A stretch of DNA of 64,000 bases, taken from Candidatus Sericytochromatia bacterium (GTDB lineage: Bacteria; Cyanobacteriota; Sericytochromatia; UBA7694). Shown one piece after another: positions 1-8,338 of the stretch. The translations under genes were made by a program, and so were the position numbers. Numbering within the stretch: position 1 is the stretch's first letter; each line of letters begins with the position of its first letter. The notes below the pieces were generated by a model. The model saw only the letters and a program-made list of their open reading frames with translations, had not been told where the DNA came from and searched no databases. The stretch covers positions 124,001 to 188,000 of the forward strand of contig JADMKE010000020.1 of NCBI GenBank assembly GCA_018780035.1, read 5' to 3'.

Positions 1-1094
1 AACAATTTTATGATGCCCTGATTTTCACTTCGGGGGCAGCGTCTGATCGCCGCTTGGGCATTCCCGGCGAAGATCTGGCAGGCAGTCACACCGCCACTGA
101 ATTTGTGGCTTGGTACAACGGCCATCCCGAATACCGCGATCGCCACTTTGATCTCTCCCAAGAAACAGCCGTGATCATTGGTCAGGGAAACGTGGCCATT
201 GATGTTTGCCGAATTTTGTCGAAATCTGTGGACGAACTCAAACAGACCGATATTGCCAAACACGCCCTCGATGCTTTGGCTGAGAGCAAAATCAAAGACA
301 TTTATATGATTGGTCGCCGGGGACCCGCCCAGGCTGCATTTACCCCCCAAGAGGCCAAAGAGTTGGGGGAACTCGAAATTGCCGATGCCATGGTCAGCTC
401 CCGCGATATGCAATTGGGTGCGATCTGCGAAGCTGAATTGTTATTGGCTGACAAAGGCCATAACCGCAAGAATATGGAGATCCTCAAGGGGCTCGCGGAA
501 AAAGGTGCCACTGGCAAAGCCCGCCGCCTACATGTGGAATTTTTCTACAGCCCGGTGGAGCTGCGCGGCGAAGGCCGTCTGCAAGAAGTGGTATTGGAGC
601 GCAACGCCCTCTCGGGTGAAGCGGGCAAACAAAAGGCCAGCGGCACGGGTGAAAAGAGAATATTGCCTTGCGGTCTGCTCTTCCGCAGTGTGGGTTATAA
701 AGGCACAGCCATGCCGGGTGTGCCTTTTCATGAGAGCTGGGGTGTTTTTCCCAACGAAAAAGGCAAAATTGAAACGGGTCTTTATGTGGCTGGCTGGATC
801 AAACGCGGTCCATCGGGGGTGATTGGCACCAACAAACCCTGCAGCTACGAAACCGTTGAGGCACTTTTGGCCGACCTCGACCAATTGCCCGGCTGTGAAC
901 AGCCCTTTACCCAAGCCCTGCTCGATTTGCTCAAATCCCGCCAAACCCGCGTCGTGAGTTTTGATGACTGGCGCCAAATTGACGCAGCTGAAGTGGCCCG
1001 TGGCCAAGAAGTGGGCAAACCCCGCGAAAAATTCACACGGGTCGCAGACATGTTGGCCGTGCTCGAAGGCACCCCTGCTGCAGTCAGCGTCTAA
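1..1094 (+). CDS. fprA: ferredoxin-NADP reductase, adrenodoxin reductase type (5' partial)
   Basis: This is the C-terminal part (about 364 codons, reading from base 3) of an FAD- and NADPH-dependent reductase of the adrenodoxin reductase/FprA family, which passes electrons from NADPH to ferredoxins. The window begins inside the gene: the frame is open to the first base, and the family is usually about 450 residues, so roughly 90 residues are missing. Visible family signatures are LGIPGEDL, the ATEFVAWYNGHPEY block, the dinucleotide-binding GQGNVAIDV and GRRGPAQAAFT, and the C-terminal GWIKRGPSGVIGTNK. It ends at TAA 1092 and is followed at once by a strong hairpin, so it probably closes its transcription unit. 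It could supply reduced ferredoxin to the desaturases elsewhere in this window, but nothing links them directly. The family call is secure. Confidence 0.9.
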   Translation, partial: QFYDALIFTSGAASDRRLGIPGEDLAGSHTATEFVAWYNGHPEYRDRHFDLSQETAVIIGQGNVAIDVCRILSKSVDELKQTDIAKHALDALAESKIKDIYMIGRRGPAQAAFTPQEAKELGELEIADAMVSSRDMQLGAICEAELLLADKGHNRKNMEILKGLAEKGATGKARRLHVEFFYSPVELRGEGRLQEVVLERNALSGEAGKQKASGTGEKRILPCGLLFRSVGYKGTAMPGVPFHESWGVFPNEKGKIETGLYVAGWIKRGPSGVIGTNKPCSYETVEALLADLDQLPGCEQPFTQALLDLLKSRQTRVVSFDDWRQIDAAEVARGQEVGKPREKFTRVADMLAVLEGTPAAVSV

Positions 1095-1104
1095 ATCCCC
1101 TCTC

Positions 1105-1128
1105 AGGTGGCCCAAAATTGGGCCACCT
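1105..1128 (+). terminator. hairpin terminator after the ferredoxin reductase gene
   Basis: AGGTGGCCCAA at 1105-1115 pairs perfectly with TTGGGCCACCT at 1118-1128, giving an 11-bp stem with a two-base gap. It lies 11 bases after the stop codon and is followed by a short T-rich stretch (CTTATTT). It separates the reductase from the next gene, whose ribosome-binding site starts only 11 bases later. Confidence 0.65.
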
Positions 1129-1148
1129 CTTATTTGATGGAGGTCTCT

Positions 1149-1706
1149 GTGATTCAACGTCTCTGTGTTTTTTGTGGTTCACAATCCGGCAATAATCCCC
1201 GTTTTACGGAAGATGCCCGCGCCTTGGGAAAACTTTTGGCCATGGCCCAAATTCAATTGGTCTTTGGCGGCGGAAAAATTGGATTGATGGGTGAAGTGGC
1301 CGATGCGGCCTTGGCTGCTGGGGGCGAAGTGATAGGCGTGATGCCCCGCTTGCTGGTGGAGCGTGAGCGGGCCCATCTGGGTTTGACTGAGTTAATCACA
1401 GTTGAGAGCATGGCTGAGCGCAAACAACTGATGGCTGATCGCTCAGATGCCTTTCTGGCAATGCCTGGAGGCCTGGGAACCCTTGATGAACTCTTTGAAA
1501 TGATGACCTGGAACCAGATCGGTCTGCATTTCAAACCCTGTTTTGTGCTCAATACCGATGGCTATTACAATTCGCTTTTGGAATTTATTCAAAAGGGCAT
1601 GTCCGATGGCTTGGTTTATCCACTTGGCCCTGAATTTCAGAGCTGCGAAACCCCAGCGGGGGTACTTAAGTTATTGCAAACAGCGGCCTTGCGAGGTCAA
1701 ACATGA
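1149..1706 (+). CDS. LOG family Rossmann-fold protein (TIGR00730)
   Basis: This 185-residue protein belongs to the LOG/TIGR00730 family, whose studied members cleave cytokinin riboside 5'-monophosphate or other nucleoside monophosphates to release the base. It starts with the CVFCGS strand, carries the GGGKIGLMG loop, and has the family signature PGGLGTLDE at about residues 106-114. The GTG start at 1149 is chosen because a GGAGG site (1139-1143) lies five bases before it; upstream in-frame starts at 1107 and 1137 overlap the terminator or the ribosome-binding site. The gene overlaps the next one by four bases (ATGA at 1703), so the two are co-translated. The true substrate in this organism cannot be read from sequence. 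Confidence 0.85.
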   Translation: MIQRLCVFCGSQSGNNPRFTEDARALGKLLAMAQIQLVFGGGKIGLMGEVADAALAAGGEVIGVMPRLLVERERAHLGLTELITVESMAERKQLMADRSDAFLAMPGGLGTLDELFEMMTWNQIGLHFKPCFVLNTDGYYNSLLEFIQKGMSDGLVYPLGPEFQSCETPAGVLKLLQTAALRGQT

Positions 1707-3631
1707 GTCTGTTTCCCTCTTTATTGCCATCAGCCTTGCTGCTTTCACTCTGGCTTTTGTTCGATTTTACGGGCATTTTGCTCTCAGTGATTTCGACCTA
1801 TTTTTATTTTGGCTGGGCGGGCATGTCCCTCTTGGTGGTGCGCATCTTTTTGATTGCGCTCTTTGCCTTTAGTGGCCCCTTGGCTTATCGCCTGCTGCTC
1901 TTTCGTCTGCCCCAGGAACCGGTCTTAAAAACCCTTTTGGGTTTACAGGCGGGGCTCTATTTGTTGATCAGCTTGAATCGCCAATCGGATCTCTTTGCCT
2001 GGGGGGCAGTGGCCGGGGTCTGGGTCAGTGGCTTGGCGCTGATGGCTGTCTTTCGCCATCTAGCAGCATTCCGCAGCGGATCAATACCCTTTTTTATGAG
2101 CGCCCTGGCAGTTTTTCTCTATCTCGGCGTGCGGGTCAGCAATCAAGGGCTGGCCTTGTTTTTTGCCCCACCGCAGCAACAAAGCGGGGGCTATATGGCC
2201 TGGATCTTGCTTTTGGTGGGGGTCTTTGCCAATTTTATTTTGCCTCTCCCAGCCCTCGCCCGTGTCAGTTCAACCCCAGCCACGTCCGCAATGCCCCGCT
2301 TACTCCTGCAGCTCTTTGGTTCGGTGCTGGGGCCCCTGATTGGTCTCAGTGTGGGCCTGATCTATAATTTGCACATTTGGAGTGCCAAAACCCCTGAGTA
2401 TCAAGCTGCCGTCTATTTTCTCAGCCTCAGTTTGGGGTTGGGGCTGGCCTGGGGGCTGTTTCGCCGCCTGGGCTCCAAACCGCTGGTGCTTTTGCCGCTG
2501 GCAGGTTTCAGTCTGGCTGTTTCGCTGTTTGCGATTCTCTATCAACAGAATGCTCTGCCTTTGGCCCTGCTGGCTCACGGGGCAGGATGTTTGGGCTTGA
2601 GTCTGTTTTGGCTGTATTTTTTCAGCCGTTACCAAGCCCTTCAGCGGGCCCAAAATGACTATTTCCCAGTCTGGGGACTGCAATTGGGCTTTGTTCTATT
2701 ATTGGTGGTCCTGGCGATCTTTCTGCTCAATGCCAATCCCAATGGCTTCTGGCTGGTCTTGCTGATTTCTTTGGCCCTTTTACTCTGGGCTGAAATGCGC
2801 AGCTTACCCATGCAACCTGAACCGGTCCCCCTGCAGCGCCTTTGGTTTTTTGCTCTGGGCTGTTTTATGCTGCCGGGCCTGATGGCCTTTGCCATCAGCG
2901 ACCGCAGCCCCGATCGGCCAGTCAAAGACGGGCAGTGGCTGCGGATTATGAGCACCAATATACGCTACGGCTGGACCGATGATTACCGCTTTGACCCCTT
3001 TCCCCATTTGCAATGGCTCAAACACCATCCCGTTGACCTCTTGGGAATTCAGGAAGTCAACAAAGGCCATACGTCCGGGGCCTACAGCGATTTGTACCGT
3101 TTTTATCAACAGGCCTTACCAGGACATTGGCGTTACGCCGATGCCAATTATGGCTTTGGCAATGCCCTGATGACTTCACTGCCGGTCCTCAGCTCTGAGA
3201 CCCGGCTTTACCAGGCCAAAGATATTTTGCGCCGCTCCTGCCTCAAAGCCACAGTACAGGTCGGCAGCCACCCGGTGGATGTCTATATTACCCATCTCAG
3301 CCACCTGCCTCACCCCAATCTGGTGCGCCAAGCGCAAATGCAAGAATTATTGGGCTGGATACAACAGAGCAAAAACCCCTGGCTGGTGATTGGCGATTTT
3401 AATGCCCATCCGGACTCCCCCGAGGTGCAGGCATTGCTCAAACTGGCTCACCCAGCCTTTCAAACCCAGCCCGAACTGCTCAAACAACCCTCTTTCCCCT
3501 CGCTCAAAGCCAATGAGCGAATTGACTATGTTTTTTTTAGCCCTCAATTTAAACTGCGCAGGCAGCAGATTCTGGAAACAGCGGGGAGTACGGATCATCG
3601 GCCAATTTTAACTGAATTGGCATTGCCCTGA
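1703..3631 (+). CDS. Cwh43-like multi-spanning membrane protein with C-terminal EEP domain
   Basis: This is a 642-residue protein in two parts. The first roughly 410 residues hold about a dozen hydrophobic segments. The last roughly 230 form an endonuclease/exonuclease/phosphatase (EEP) domain with the expected catalytic motifs: STNIR, GIQEVNKG (metal Glu), ITHLSHL, VIGDFNAHPDS, RIDYVFFSP and the terminal STDHRPI. The same plan, many membrane helices followed by an EEP domain, is known from eukaryotic Cwh43/PGAP2IP, which acts on GPI lipids; bacterial members are uncharacterised. I infer an envelope phospho- or sphingolipid-type substrate rather than nucleic acid, because the active site is tied to the membrane. 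The start overlaps the LOG gene by four bases. Confidence 0.75.
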   Translation: MSLFPSLLPSALLLSLWLLFDFTGILLSVISTYFYFGWAGMSLLVVRIFLIALFAFSGPLAYRLLLFRLPQEPVLKTLLGLQAGLYLLISLNRQSDLFAWGAVAGVWVSGLALMAVFRHLAAFRSGSIPFFMSALAVFLYLGVRVSNQGLALFFAPPQQQSGGYMAWILLLVGVFANFILPLPALARVSSTPATSAMPRLLLQLFGSVLGPLIGLSVGLIYNLHIWSAKTPEYQAAVYFLSLSLGLGLAWGLFRRLGSKPLVLLPLAGFSLAVSLFAILYQQNALPLALLAHGAGCLGLSLFWLYFFSRYQALQRAQNDYFPVWGLQLGFVLLLVVLAIFLLNANPNGFWLVLLISLALLLWAEMRSLPMQPEPVPLQRLWFFALGCFMLPGLMAFAISDRSPDRPVKDGQWLRIMSTNIRYGWTDDYRFDPFPHLQWLKHHPVDLLGIQEVNKGHTSGAYSDLYRFYQQALPGHWRYADANYGFGNALMTSLPVLSSETRLYQAKDILRRSCLKATVQVGSHPVDVYITHLSHLPHPNLVRQAQMQELLGWIQQSKNPWLVIGDFNAHPDSPEVQALLKLAHPAFQTQPELLKQPSFPSLKANERIDYVFFSPQFKLRRQQILETAGSTDHRPILTELALP

Positions 3632-3708
3632 GGCCGGGCTATCTCATTTCTCTAAAGACGTGAGTGCGTTATAGTAAAATCAGAAACAGGTAGTTTAAGG
3701 TAATTTTT

Positions 3709-4311
3709 ATGAACGATATGGCTCCAGATACGGAAACCCCAACCGCCAAGAAAAAGTCCAAGGGCCGTGAAACCACTGAAACAATTGTAATTGCCTTGGG
3801 ACTGGCCCTGATCACCCGAGCAGCGGTGGCTGAACCACGTTATATTCCCTCAGAGTCGATGTTGCCGACGTTAAAGGTACAAGATCGTCTGATTGTCGAA
3901 AAAATTTCCAATTATACCCAGCGCTACCAACGGGGGGATATTTTGGTCTTTTATCCGCCATCGGAATCCCGTGAATCGGGCTCGGTCGTTTCGAACACCC
4001 TCAAATGGCTGGGTTTTTCAACTGCGCCAGCGTATATCAAACGGGTGGTGGGATTGCCGGGTGAGAGCCTCGAAGTCAAAGAGGGCAAAGTCTGGATCAA
4101 TGGCAAGGTCTTAAGTGAAAACTATATCAAAGAGCCGCCAGTCTATGATCTGCCTGCAACCAAAATTCCCGAAAACCACTTTTTTATGATGGGCGACAAC
4201 CGCAACAACAGCATGGACAGCCATGTCTGGGGCCCCTTGCCGATCAAAAATGTGATCGGTCACGCGGCCTTTCGCTTTTGGCCCCTGCAACGGATTGGCA
4301 CCCTCGATTAG
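3709..4311 (+). CDS. lepB: signal peptidase I
   Basis: Signal peptidase I (200 residues) removes signal peptides from exported proteins at the outer face of the inner membrane. A basic N-terminus (KKKSKGR) is followed by one membrane helix at about residues 23-42. The Ser nucleophile sits in PSESMLPTL (Ser50) and the general-base Lys in YIKRVVGLPGE (Lys111); the later boxes MMGDNRNNSMDSHVWGP are intact. AAGG at 3697-3700 lies eight bases before the ATG. It is a short single-helix enzyme of the kind common outside the gammaproteobacteria. It converges with the HTH gene, the two stop codons being only five bases apart with a GGTCTAGACC palindrome between them. Confidence 0.95.
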   Translation: MNDMAPDTETPTAKKKSKGRETTETIVIALGLALITRAAVAEPRYIPSESMLPTLKVQDRLIVEKISNYTQRYQRGDILVFYPPSESRESGSVVSNTLKWLGFSTAPAYIKRVVGLPGESLEVKEGKVWINGKVLSENYIKEPPVYDLPATKIPENHFFMMGDNRNNSMDSHVWGPLPIKNVIGHAAFRFWPLQRIGTLD

Positions 4312-4316
4312 CGGGT

Positions 4317-4721
4317 CTAGACCGTCACTTTGCGGATCTTGCGGTCTTCTTCGAGCAGTTTATTGCAGCGGTCGATACATTCCGAACAGATATAGACGGG
4401 GTTGCGGGCGCTGCCTTTGCCCACCACGAGCAATTCCACTTCTTGCTCATTTTTGCTACAAAAAGAGCAAGAGGGTTTGGTGATCAACATAATTGCCGGC
4501 AAGCTGCTCTGTTGGTCGGGAGAAATATCAAAAAGATGTTCAATGGAGACATCCAGAGCATCACAGAGTTTGGCCAGGGTGCTAAAAGACACCCCCTTGG
4601 ACTTACCTGTTTCCAATTCACTCAGGGCCTTTTGTGAGATGCCCGTCAATCGGGAGAGGTCGGTTTGACGCAGGTTCTTTTGTTTTCTTAAAGCTGAGAG
4701 ATTGCAATTGATACGGCTCAT
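4317..4721 (-). CDS. HTH-XRE regulator fused to a ClpX-type C4 zinc finger
   Basis: This is a 134-residue protein. Residues of about 4-65 form a classic XRE/Cro helix-turn-helix (LRKQKNLRQTDLSRLTGISQ, then ALSELETGKS). The C-terminal half closely resembles the ClpX zinc-binding domain: CSFC (Cys85, Cys88), a KNEQEVELLVVGK stretch, then YICSECIDRCNKLLEED (Cys112, Cys115). In ClpX this domain dimerises and recruits adaptors and substrates; here it is attached to a DNA-binding domain with no AAA module. I therefore infer a transcription factor whose dimerisation, stability or partner choice uses the zinc finger. The ATG at 4721 is preferred over the upstream ATG at 4760, which has no ribosome-binding site; 4721 has a weak AGAAAG. 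Confidence 0.8.
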   Translation of the reverse strand: MSRINCNLSALRKQKNLRQTDLSRLTGISQKALSELETGKSKGVSFSTLAKLCDALDVSIEHLFDISPDQQSSLPAIMLITKPSCSFCSKNEQEVELLVVGKGSARNPVYICSECIDRCNKLLEEDRKIRKVTV

Positions 4722-4839
4722 AGATCTTTCTTGCCCGCTTTGGTCTTGAAATATACCCATAGGTAATAGTTATGAATTAGATCATCATTATATGATCGAT
4801 ATCTCGAAAAAAAAATCCCCCTCTGAGAAAAATCCGCGT

Positions 4840-4868
4840 CTGACGCTTGGCAGCAAATGAGCTAAAAT
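4840..4868 (+). promoter_or_regulatory. promoter of the AAA ATPase gene, possibly leaderless
   Basis: A -35 box CTGACG (4840-4845) and a -10 box TAAAAT (4863-4868) are separated by 17 bases. Transcription would begin around 4875-4876, exactly at the ATG at 4876, which suggests a leaderless message and argues against the ATG at 4867. Confidence 0.5.
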
Positions 4869-4875
4869 GAAAGAT

Positions 4876-6432
4876 ATGCAAGAAAACATCTCCCGCAACG
4901 ACTCTGCTTCACTGATCGAAGAAATCAATATCATGATTCGGGCCCGTTATCCCTTGATCTATGTGGTCACTTGGGAAGAAAAAAGAGTTGAAAATATGCT
5001 GCTGGAATTGGCCCGCAATCGCAATAAAGCGATTTTCAACTGGACCATTACCCAAGGCATTCAAAACCTCGAAGCGGGCACAGCGGCCAAAAAGCTCTTT
5101 GAAAATACCCAAGACCCGGTCGCAGCCCTGGACTATATCGAAAAATACCAAAAAGGCGCGCTCTTTTTACTCAAAGATTTTCATCCGTATATGCACGATG
5201 CCCGCGTGATACGCCGCCTACGCGATCTGACCGTGGCGCTCAAAACCAGTTTTAAGACAATTATTTTGGTTTCACCCATCCCGCGTGTGCCCGAAGAACT
5301 CGAAAAAGACATGGCTTTGGTCGACTTTCCTTTGCCGATTTTGTCTGAACTGGGTAAAAAACTCGACGATATCGTCAACTCGGTTAAACACAATCCCAAT
5401 GTGCAAATCAACTTACAGTCGGGGGATCGCGAGAAAATCCTGCAGGCAGCCCAGGGCCTGACCCTGGTCGAAGCTGAAAATGTCTTTGCCAAAGCGATTG
5501 TTGCCAAAGGTCGGCTTGATGCCCATGATATCCCCCTGATCCTGCAAGAGAAAAAACAGATCATCCGCAAAAGTGGGATTCTGGAATATTTTTCCCCCGA
5601 TCAGGATATTAACTCGGTGGGAGGCTTGGATCATCTCAAATCCTGGATGCGCAAACGCAGTACCGCGTTTTCTGAAACGGCCCGCAATTATGGCCTGCCC
5701 CACCCCAAAGGGGTGTTGCTGATTGGGGTTTCGGGCTCGGGAAAAAGCCTGGTTGCCAAAGCGGTCTCAGCCCTCTGGAATTTACCCTTGCTGCGTCTGG
5801 ATATTGGCAGCGTCTTTTCGGGACTGGTGGGCTCATCAGAAGCCAATATCCGCACCGTGATCAAAACAGCAGAATCAATTGCCCCCTGTTTGCTTTGGCT
5901 GGATGAACTCGACAAAGGCATGAGCGGGGTTCACAGCTCAAATTTTTCTGATGGCGGCACCACAGCGCGTGTTTTGTCGAGTTTTTTGACCTGGATGCAA
6001 GAAAAAACCGCTCCGGTTTTTTTGATTGCCACCGCCAACGATATCTCAGCACTGCCACCGGAGTTGCTGCGCAAAGGCCGTTTTGACGAAATCTTCTTTT
6101 TGGATCTGCCCAGCCAGCGCGAACGCATGGATATTTTCCGGATCCACCTCACCAAACGGGGGCGTTTGCCTGATCAATTTGATCTCAAGCTGATGGCCGA
6201 TCTCTCCAAGGGCTTTTCGGGGGCTGAAATTGAACAGGTGGTGATCTCCGCCCTCTACGACAGCTTTGACAGTGGTCGTGAGTTGCAAAACCAAGACATG
6301 ATCAGCACCATCCGCCAGTCGGTCCCGCTCTCTCACACCATGCGTGAAGCAATAGATGCCCTGCGGCAATGGGCCCAGACCCGTGCCCGCCCCGCCTCCG
6401 GGGATGCCCAAGACATGGTTCTGGGAGAATAG
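4876..6432 (+). CDS. Ycf46-like AAA+ ATPase
   Basis: This is a 518-residue AAA+ ATPase (521 if the ATG at 4867 is used). Counting from 4867, an N-terminal domain of about 240 residues precedes the ATPase: Walker A GVSGSGKS (about 287-294), Walker [10 protein letters not shown] (about 342-350), sensor-1 Asn in IATANDIS and an arginine-finger region LLRKGRFDE. The whole architecture matches Ycf46, found in cyanobacteria and plastid genomes, where it has been linked to inorganic carbon use; the molecular role is not settled. There is no convincing Shine-Dalgarno site, which fits the leaderless promoter described above. The stop overlaps a possible GTG start of the next gene by one base, so the two are probably one transcript. 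Confidence 0.85.
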   Translation: MQENISRNDSASLIEEINIMIRARYPLIYVVTWEEKRVENMLLELARNRNKAIFNWTITQGIQNLEAGTAAKKLFENTQDPVAALDYIEKYQKGALFLLKDFHPYMHDARVIRRLRDLTVALKTSFKTIILVSPIPRVPEELEKDMALVDFPLPILSELGKKLDDIVNSVKHNPNVQINLQSGDREKILQAAQGLTLVEAENVFAKAIVAKGRLDAHDIPLILQEKKQIIRKSGILEYFSPDQDINSVGGLDHLKSWMRKRSTAFSETARNYGLPHPKGVLLIGVSGSGKSLVAKAVSALWNLPLLRLDIGSVFSGLVGSSEANIRTVIKTAESIAPCLLWLDELDKGMSGVHSSNFSDGGTTARVLSSFLTWMQEKTAPVFLIATANDISALPPELLRKGRFDEIFFLDLPSQRERMDIFRIHLTKRGRLPDQFDLKLMADLSKGFSGAEIEQVVISALYDSFDSGRELQNQDMISTIRQSVPLSHTMREAIDALRQWAQTRARPASGDAQDMVLGE

Positions 6433-6437
6433 TGCCG

Positions 6438-7340
6438 ATGCAGGAGGACACCCTCTCAACAGGGCCTCCATTTGCTTTGAGTCAATTGGAGCAGGCCACG
6501 ATCATGACGCTTTTAAGCGAATCGATCGACACAGGCAATGCCAATTGGCTGCGGGACAAAATTATCACCTACGCCCACGATTATCAGCCCGCTTTTTTGG
6601 TGTTAAACCTGGTCAATATTTGGCAGATCGACCGTTTGGGCGTGGGGGCCCTGATCACCCTCAAAGCCCGGCTGCCCAAAACCACCAAATTAGCGCTAAT
6701 GGCCGTCCAAGAACCGGTCTCAAGCCAATTACAAGCAATGTATCTGCGCCACACCTTCCAGATTTTTTGGCCGGGGCAAAATCCCTGTTTGCTCTGTGGG
6801 CAATCCGAATGCCCCCACACGGCACAATGGCAAGTTATTCAAGCCGAATACCAATGGCAGGGAACCCAGGGTTACAATAGCTATGACTGGAACCAACAAA
6901 TCCAGGAGTTGCCAACATCGCAGCCTGATTGGTTTCAAATTTACGCCCAGGACCCCCGCTATCAAGCGCTAGAAGCTGAGCGCCGAGACAAAGAGTTTTG
7001 GCAAAAACTGCGCAATTTTTTGTTTGTCGGGGCTTTTTCGAGTCTCTTTGTCTGGGGGGCTTTTTCTTTGGTCTTAATTGCCATGAACACGGATTGGAGC
7101 AAAGGCTTTGAATCAGCCAAGCCCAAAATGAAACGCTTTGATCCCCAAGAGCGCAAATACAATAAACCCAAAATTTTAACGCCCGAAGAAATCCTCGATC
7201 ATTATGACCGCGACGGCGATGGACTCTTTACCAAAGAGGATTGGAAACTGCTCAATACCCAAGAGCGTTTGACCTTGATCAACCACGGTTTTCAGGAAAA
7301 ACAGCTCAATAACCGCTCCCTGTTTGAGCAGTTCAAATAG
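6438..7340 (+). CDS. STAS-like / Cys cluster / single TM / EF-hand membrane protein
   Basis: This 300-residue protein has an unusual domain order. Residues of about 15-110 resemble a STAS (anti-sigma antagonist-like) domain, but the phosphorylatable Ser is absent (IDRLGVGAL where DSSG is usual). A possible metal site follows, with Cys117, Cys120, Cys125 and His127 (CLLCGQSECPH). One membrane helix spans about 194-216. The C-terminus carries a canonical EF-hand calcium loop, DRDGDGLFTKED (257-268). I infer a membrane-anchored sensor or scaffold with calcium and perhaps zinc binding. The ATG at 6438 or the GTG at 6432 could be the start; both follow GGGAG at 6423-6427. It sits directly behind the Ycf46-like gene and may share its transcript. 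Confidence 0.65.
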   Translation: MQEDTLSTGPPFALSQLEQATIMTLLSESIDTGNANWLRDKIITYAHDYQPAFLVLNLVNIWQIDRLGVGALITLKARLPKTTKLALMAVQEPVSSQLQAMYLRHTFQIFWPGQNPCLLCGQSECPHTAQWQVIQAEYQWQGTQGYNSYDWNQQIQELPTSQPDWFQIYAQDPRYQALEAERRDKEFWQKLRNFLFVGAFSSLFVWGAFSLVLIAMNTDWSKGFESAKPKMKRFDPQERKYNKPKILTPEEILDHYDRDGDGLFTKEDWKLLNTQERLTLINHGFQEKQLNNRSLFEQFK

Positions 7341-7342
7341 AC

Positions 7343-8335
7343 CTAGTTTACAGTGTTCTTGGGCATGGCAATCGATTCCCGCAATTTGAGGTCAATCGCC
7401 AACCAGGGCAAAGGTTCAACCATAACTTTGCCGGTGCGGGCATCGTAGAGATAGGGGCGTTTAAAAAAGTCCAACGGGGGCTTGGCCAAAAGTCCCAATT
7501 CAACCAACTCGTTTAAACTGGCAGGAAAAGGCGAAACCACAACAGGTTTGGCAGCCACGGGCAGATAGCGTCTCAAGCGGCGGGAGTAAACAGGGGCTGG
7601 CGCAGGTTTGACAGGGATACTGAGTTGGCGTTTGCGATAGGCCTCAAGGGCTTGGCGAATGCGGATCAAATCGCAAGTAATCGCTGTTTCAATAAAATTG
7701 CGTTCGGCTTTGTCTTTGAGATGTTTTTCGGCGGCCTGTTTCACATTCTCGCCCCAGAGGTGGAGGGAGACCATACAAGCGCCAAGGGTATCTGCTTTGC
7801 GGTAGAGTTGGGCAGCCAAATTTTTGGTGACCGCTGGCGCATGGGGTAAACGACTGGCCTGCTCAAAATAGGCAGCGGCTTTTTCGGGGTCTTTATAATA
7901 AAGGTGATACATCATGCCCATCTGATAAGGCAGTCCCCAGACTGTGGGATTGAGTTCCATGCCTTTTTTTATGATTTTAATCGCGTCATCACGTAACTCA
8001 GGCTCAGAGCCCATGACATAACTGGCAAAAATATAAGCCCCAATAAAATCGGGATCGAGGGTCGTGATGGCATCAAAATAGCGGTATAAAAAAGGAGTGG
8101 CTTTGGTTTTGCTGAGGCGGTCGCCGTAATATTGAATGGTTTCGAGCCAAATAAAATCAGAGACCAGGGTCTCATGCCCCAAGCTGGTAAATTGCAAAAA
8201 AGCGGGGTCGGGCAAGTAGAGTGCGTCAAAATGGTCTTTGTTAAACGGCAGGCGGCGAATCTGATGGATATGTAAAAAATGCATGGCATTGACCGCAAGA
8301 ACAAAACAGACCAAGAGTAGGAGACGAACCCACAT
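7343..8335 (-). CDS. membrane-anchored TPR-like protein of the ABC operon
   Basis: This 330-residue protein starts with a hydrophobic anchor or uncleaved signal (LLLLVCFVLAVNAM) and continues with helical TPR-like units, for example TLDPDFIGAYIFASYVM, ELNPTVWGLPYQMG and DPEKAAAYFEQASRL. The C-terminal third (after about residue 230) is rich in Pro, Arg and hydrophobic residues and has no fold I recognise. It is the last gene of a minus-strand operon: it starts three bases after the ABC permease gene ends, so it probably works with that exporter, perhaps as a periplasmic scaffold. The fold call rests on repeat-like spacing only. Confidence 0.6.
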   Translation of the reverse strand: MWVRLLLLVCFVLAVNAMHFLHIHQIRRLPFNKDHFDALYLPDPAFLQFTSLGHETLVSDFIWLETIQYYGDRLSKTKATPFLYRYFDAITTLDPDFIGAYIFASYVMGSEPELRDDAIKIIKKGMELNPTVWGLPYQMGMMYHLYYKDPEKAAAYFEQASRLPHAPAVTKNLAAQLYRKADTLGACMVSLHLWGENVKQAAEKHLKDKAERNFIETAITCDLIRIRQALEAYRKRQLSIPVKPAPAPVYSRRLRRYLPVAAKPVVVSPFPASLNELVELGLLAKPPLDFFKRPYLYDARTGKVMVEPLPWLAIDLKLRESIAMPKNTVN

Positions 8336-8338
8336 GGC

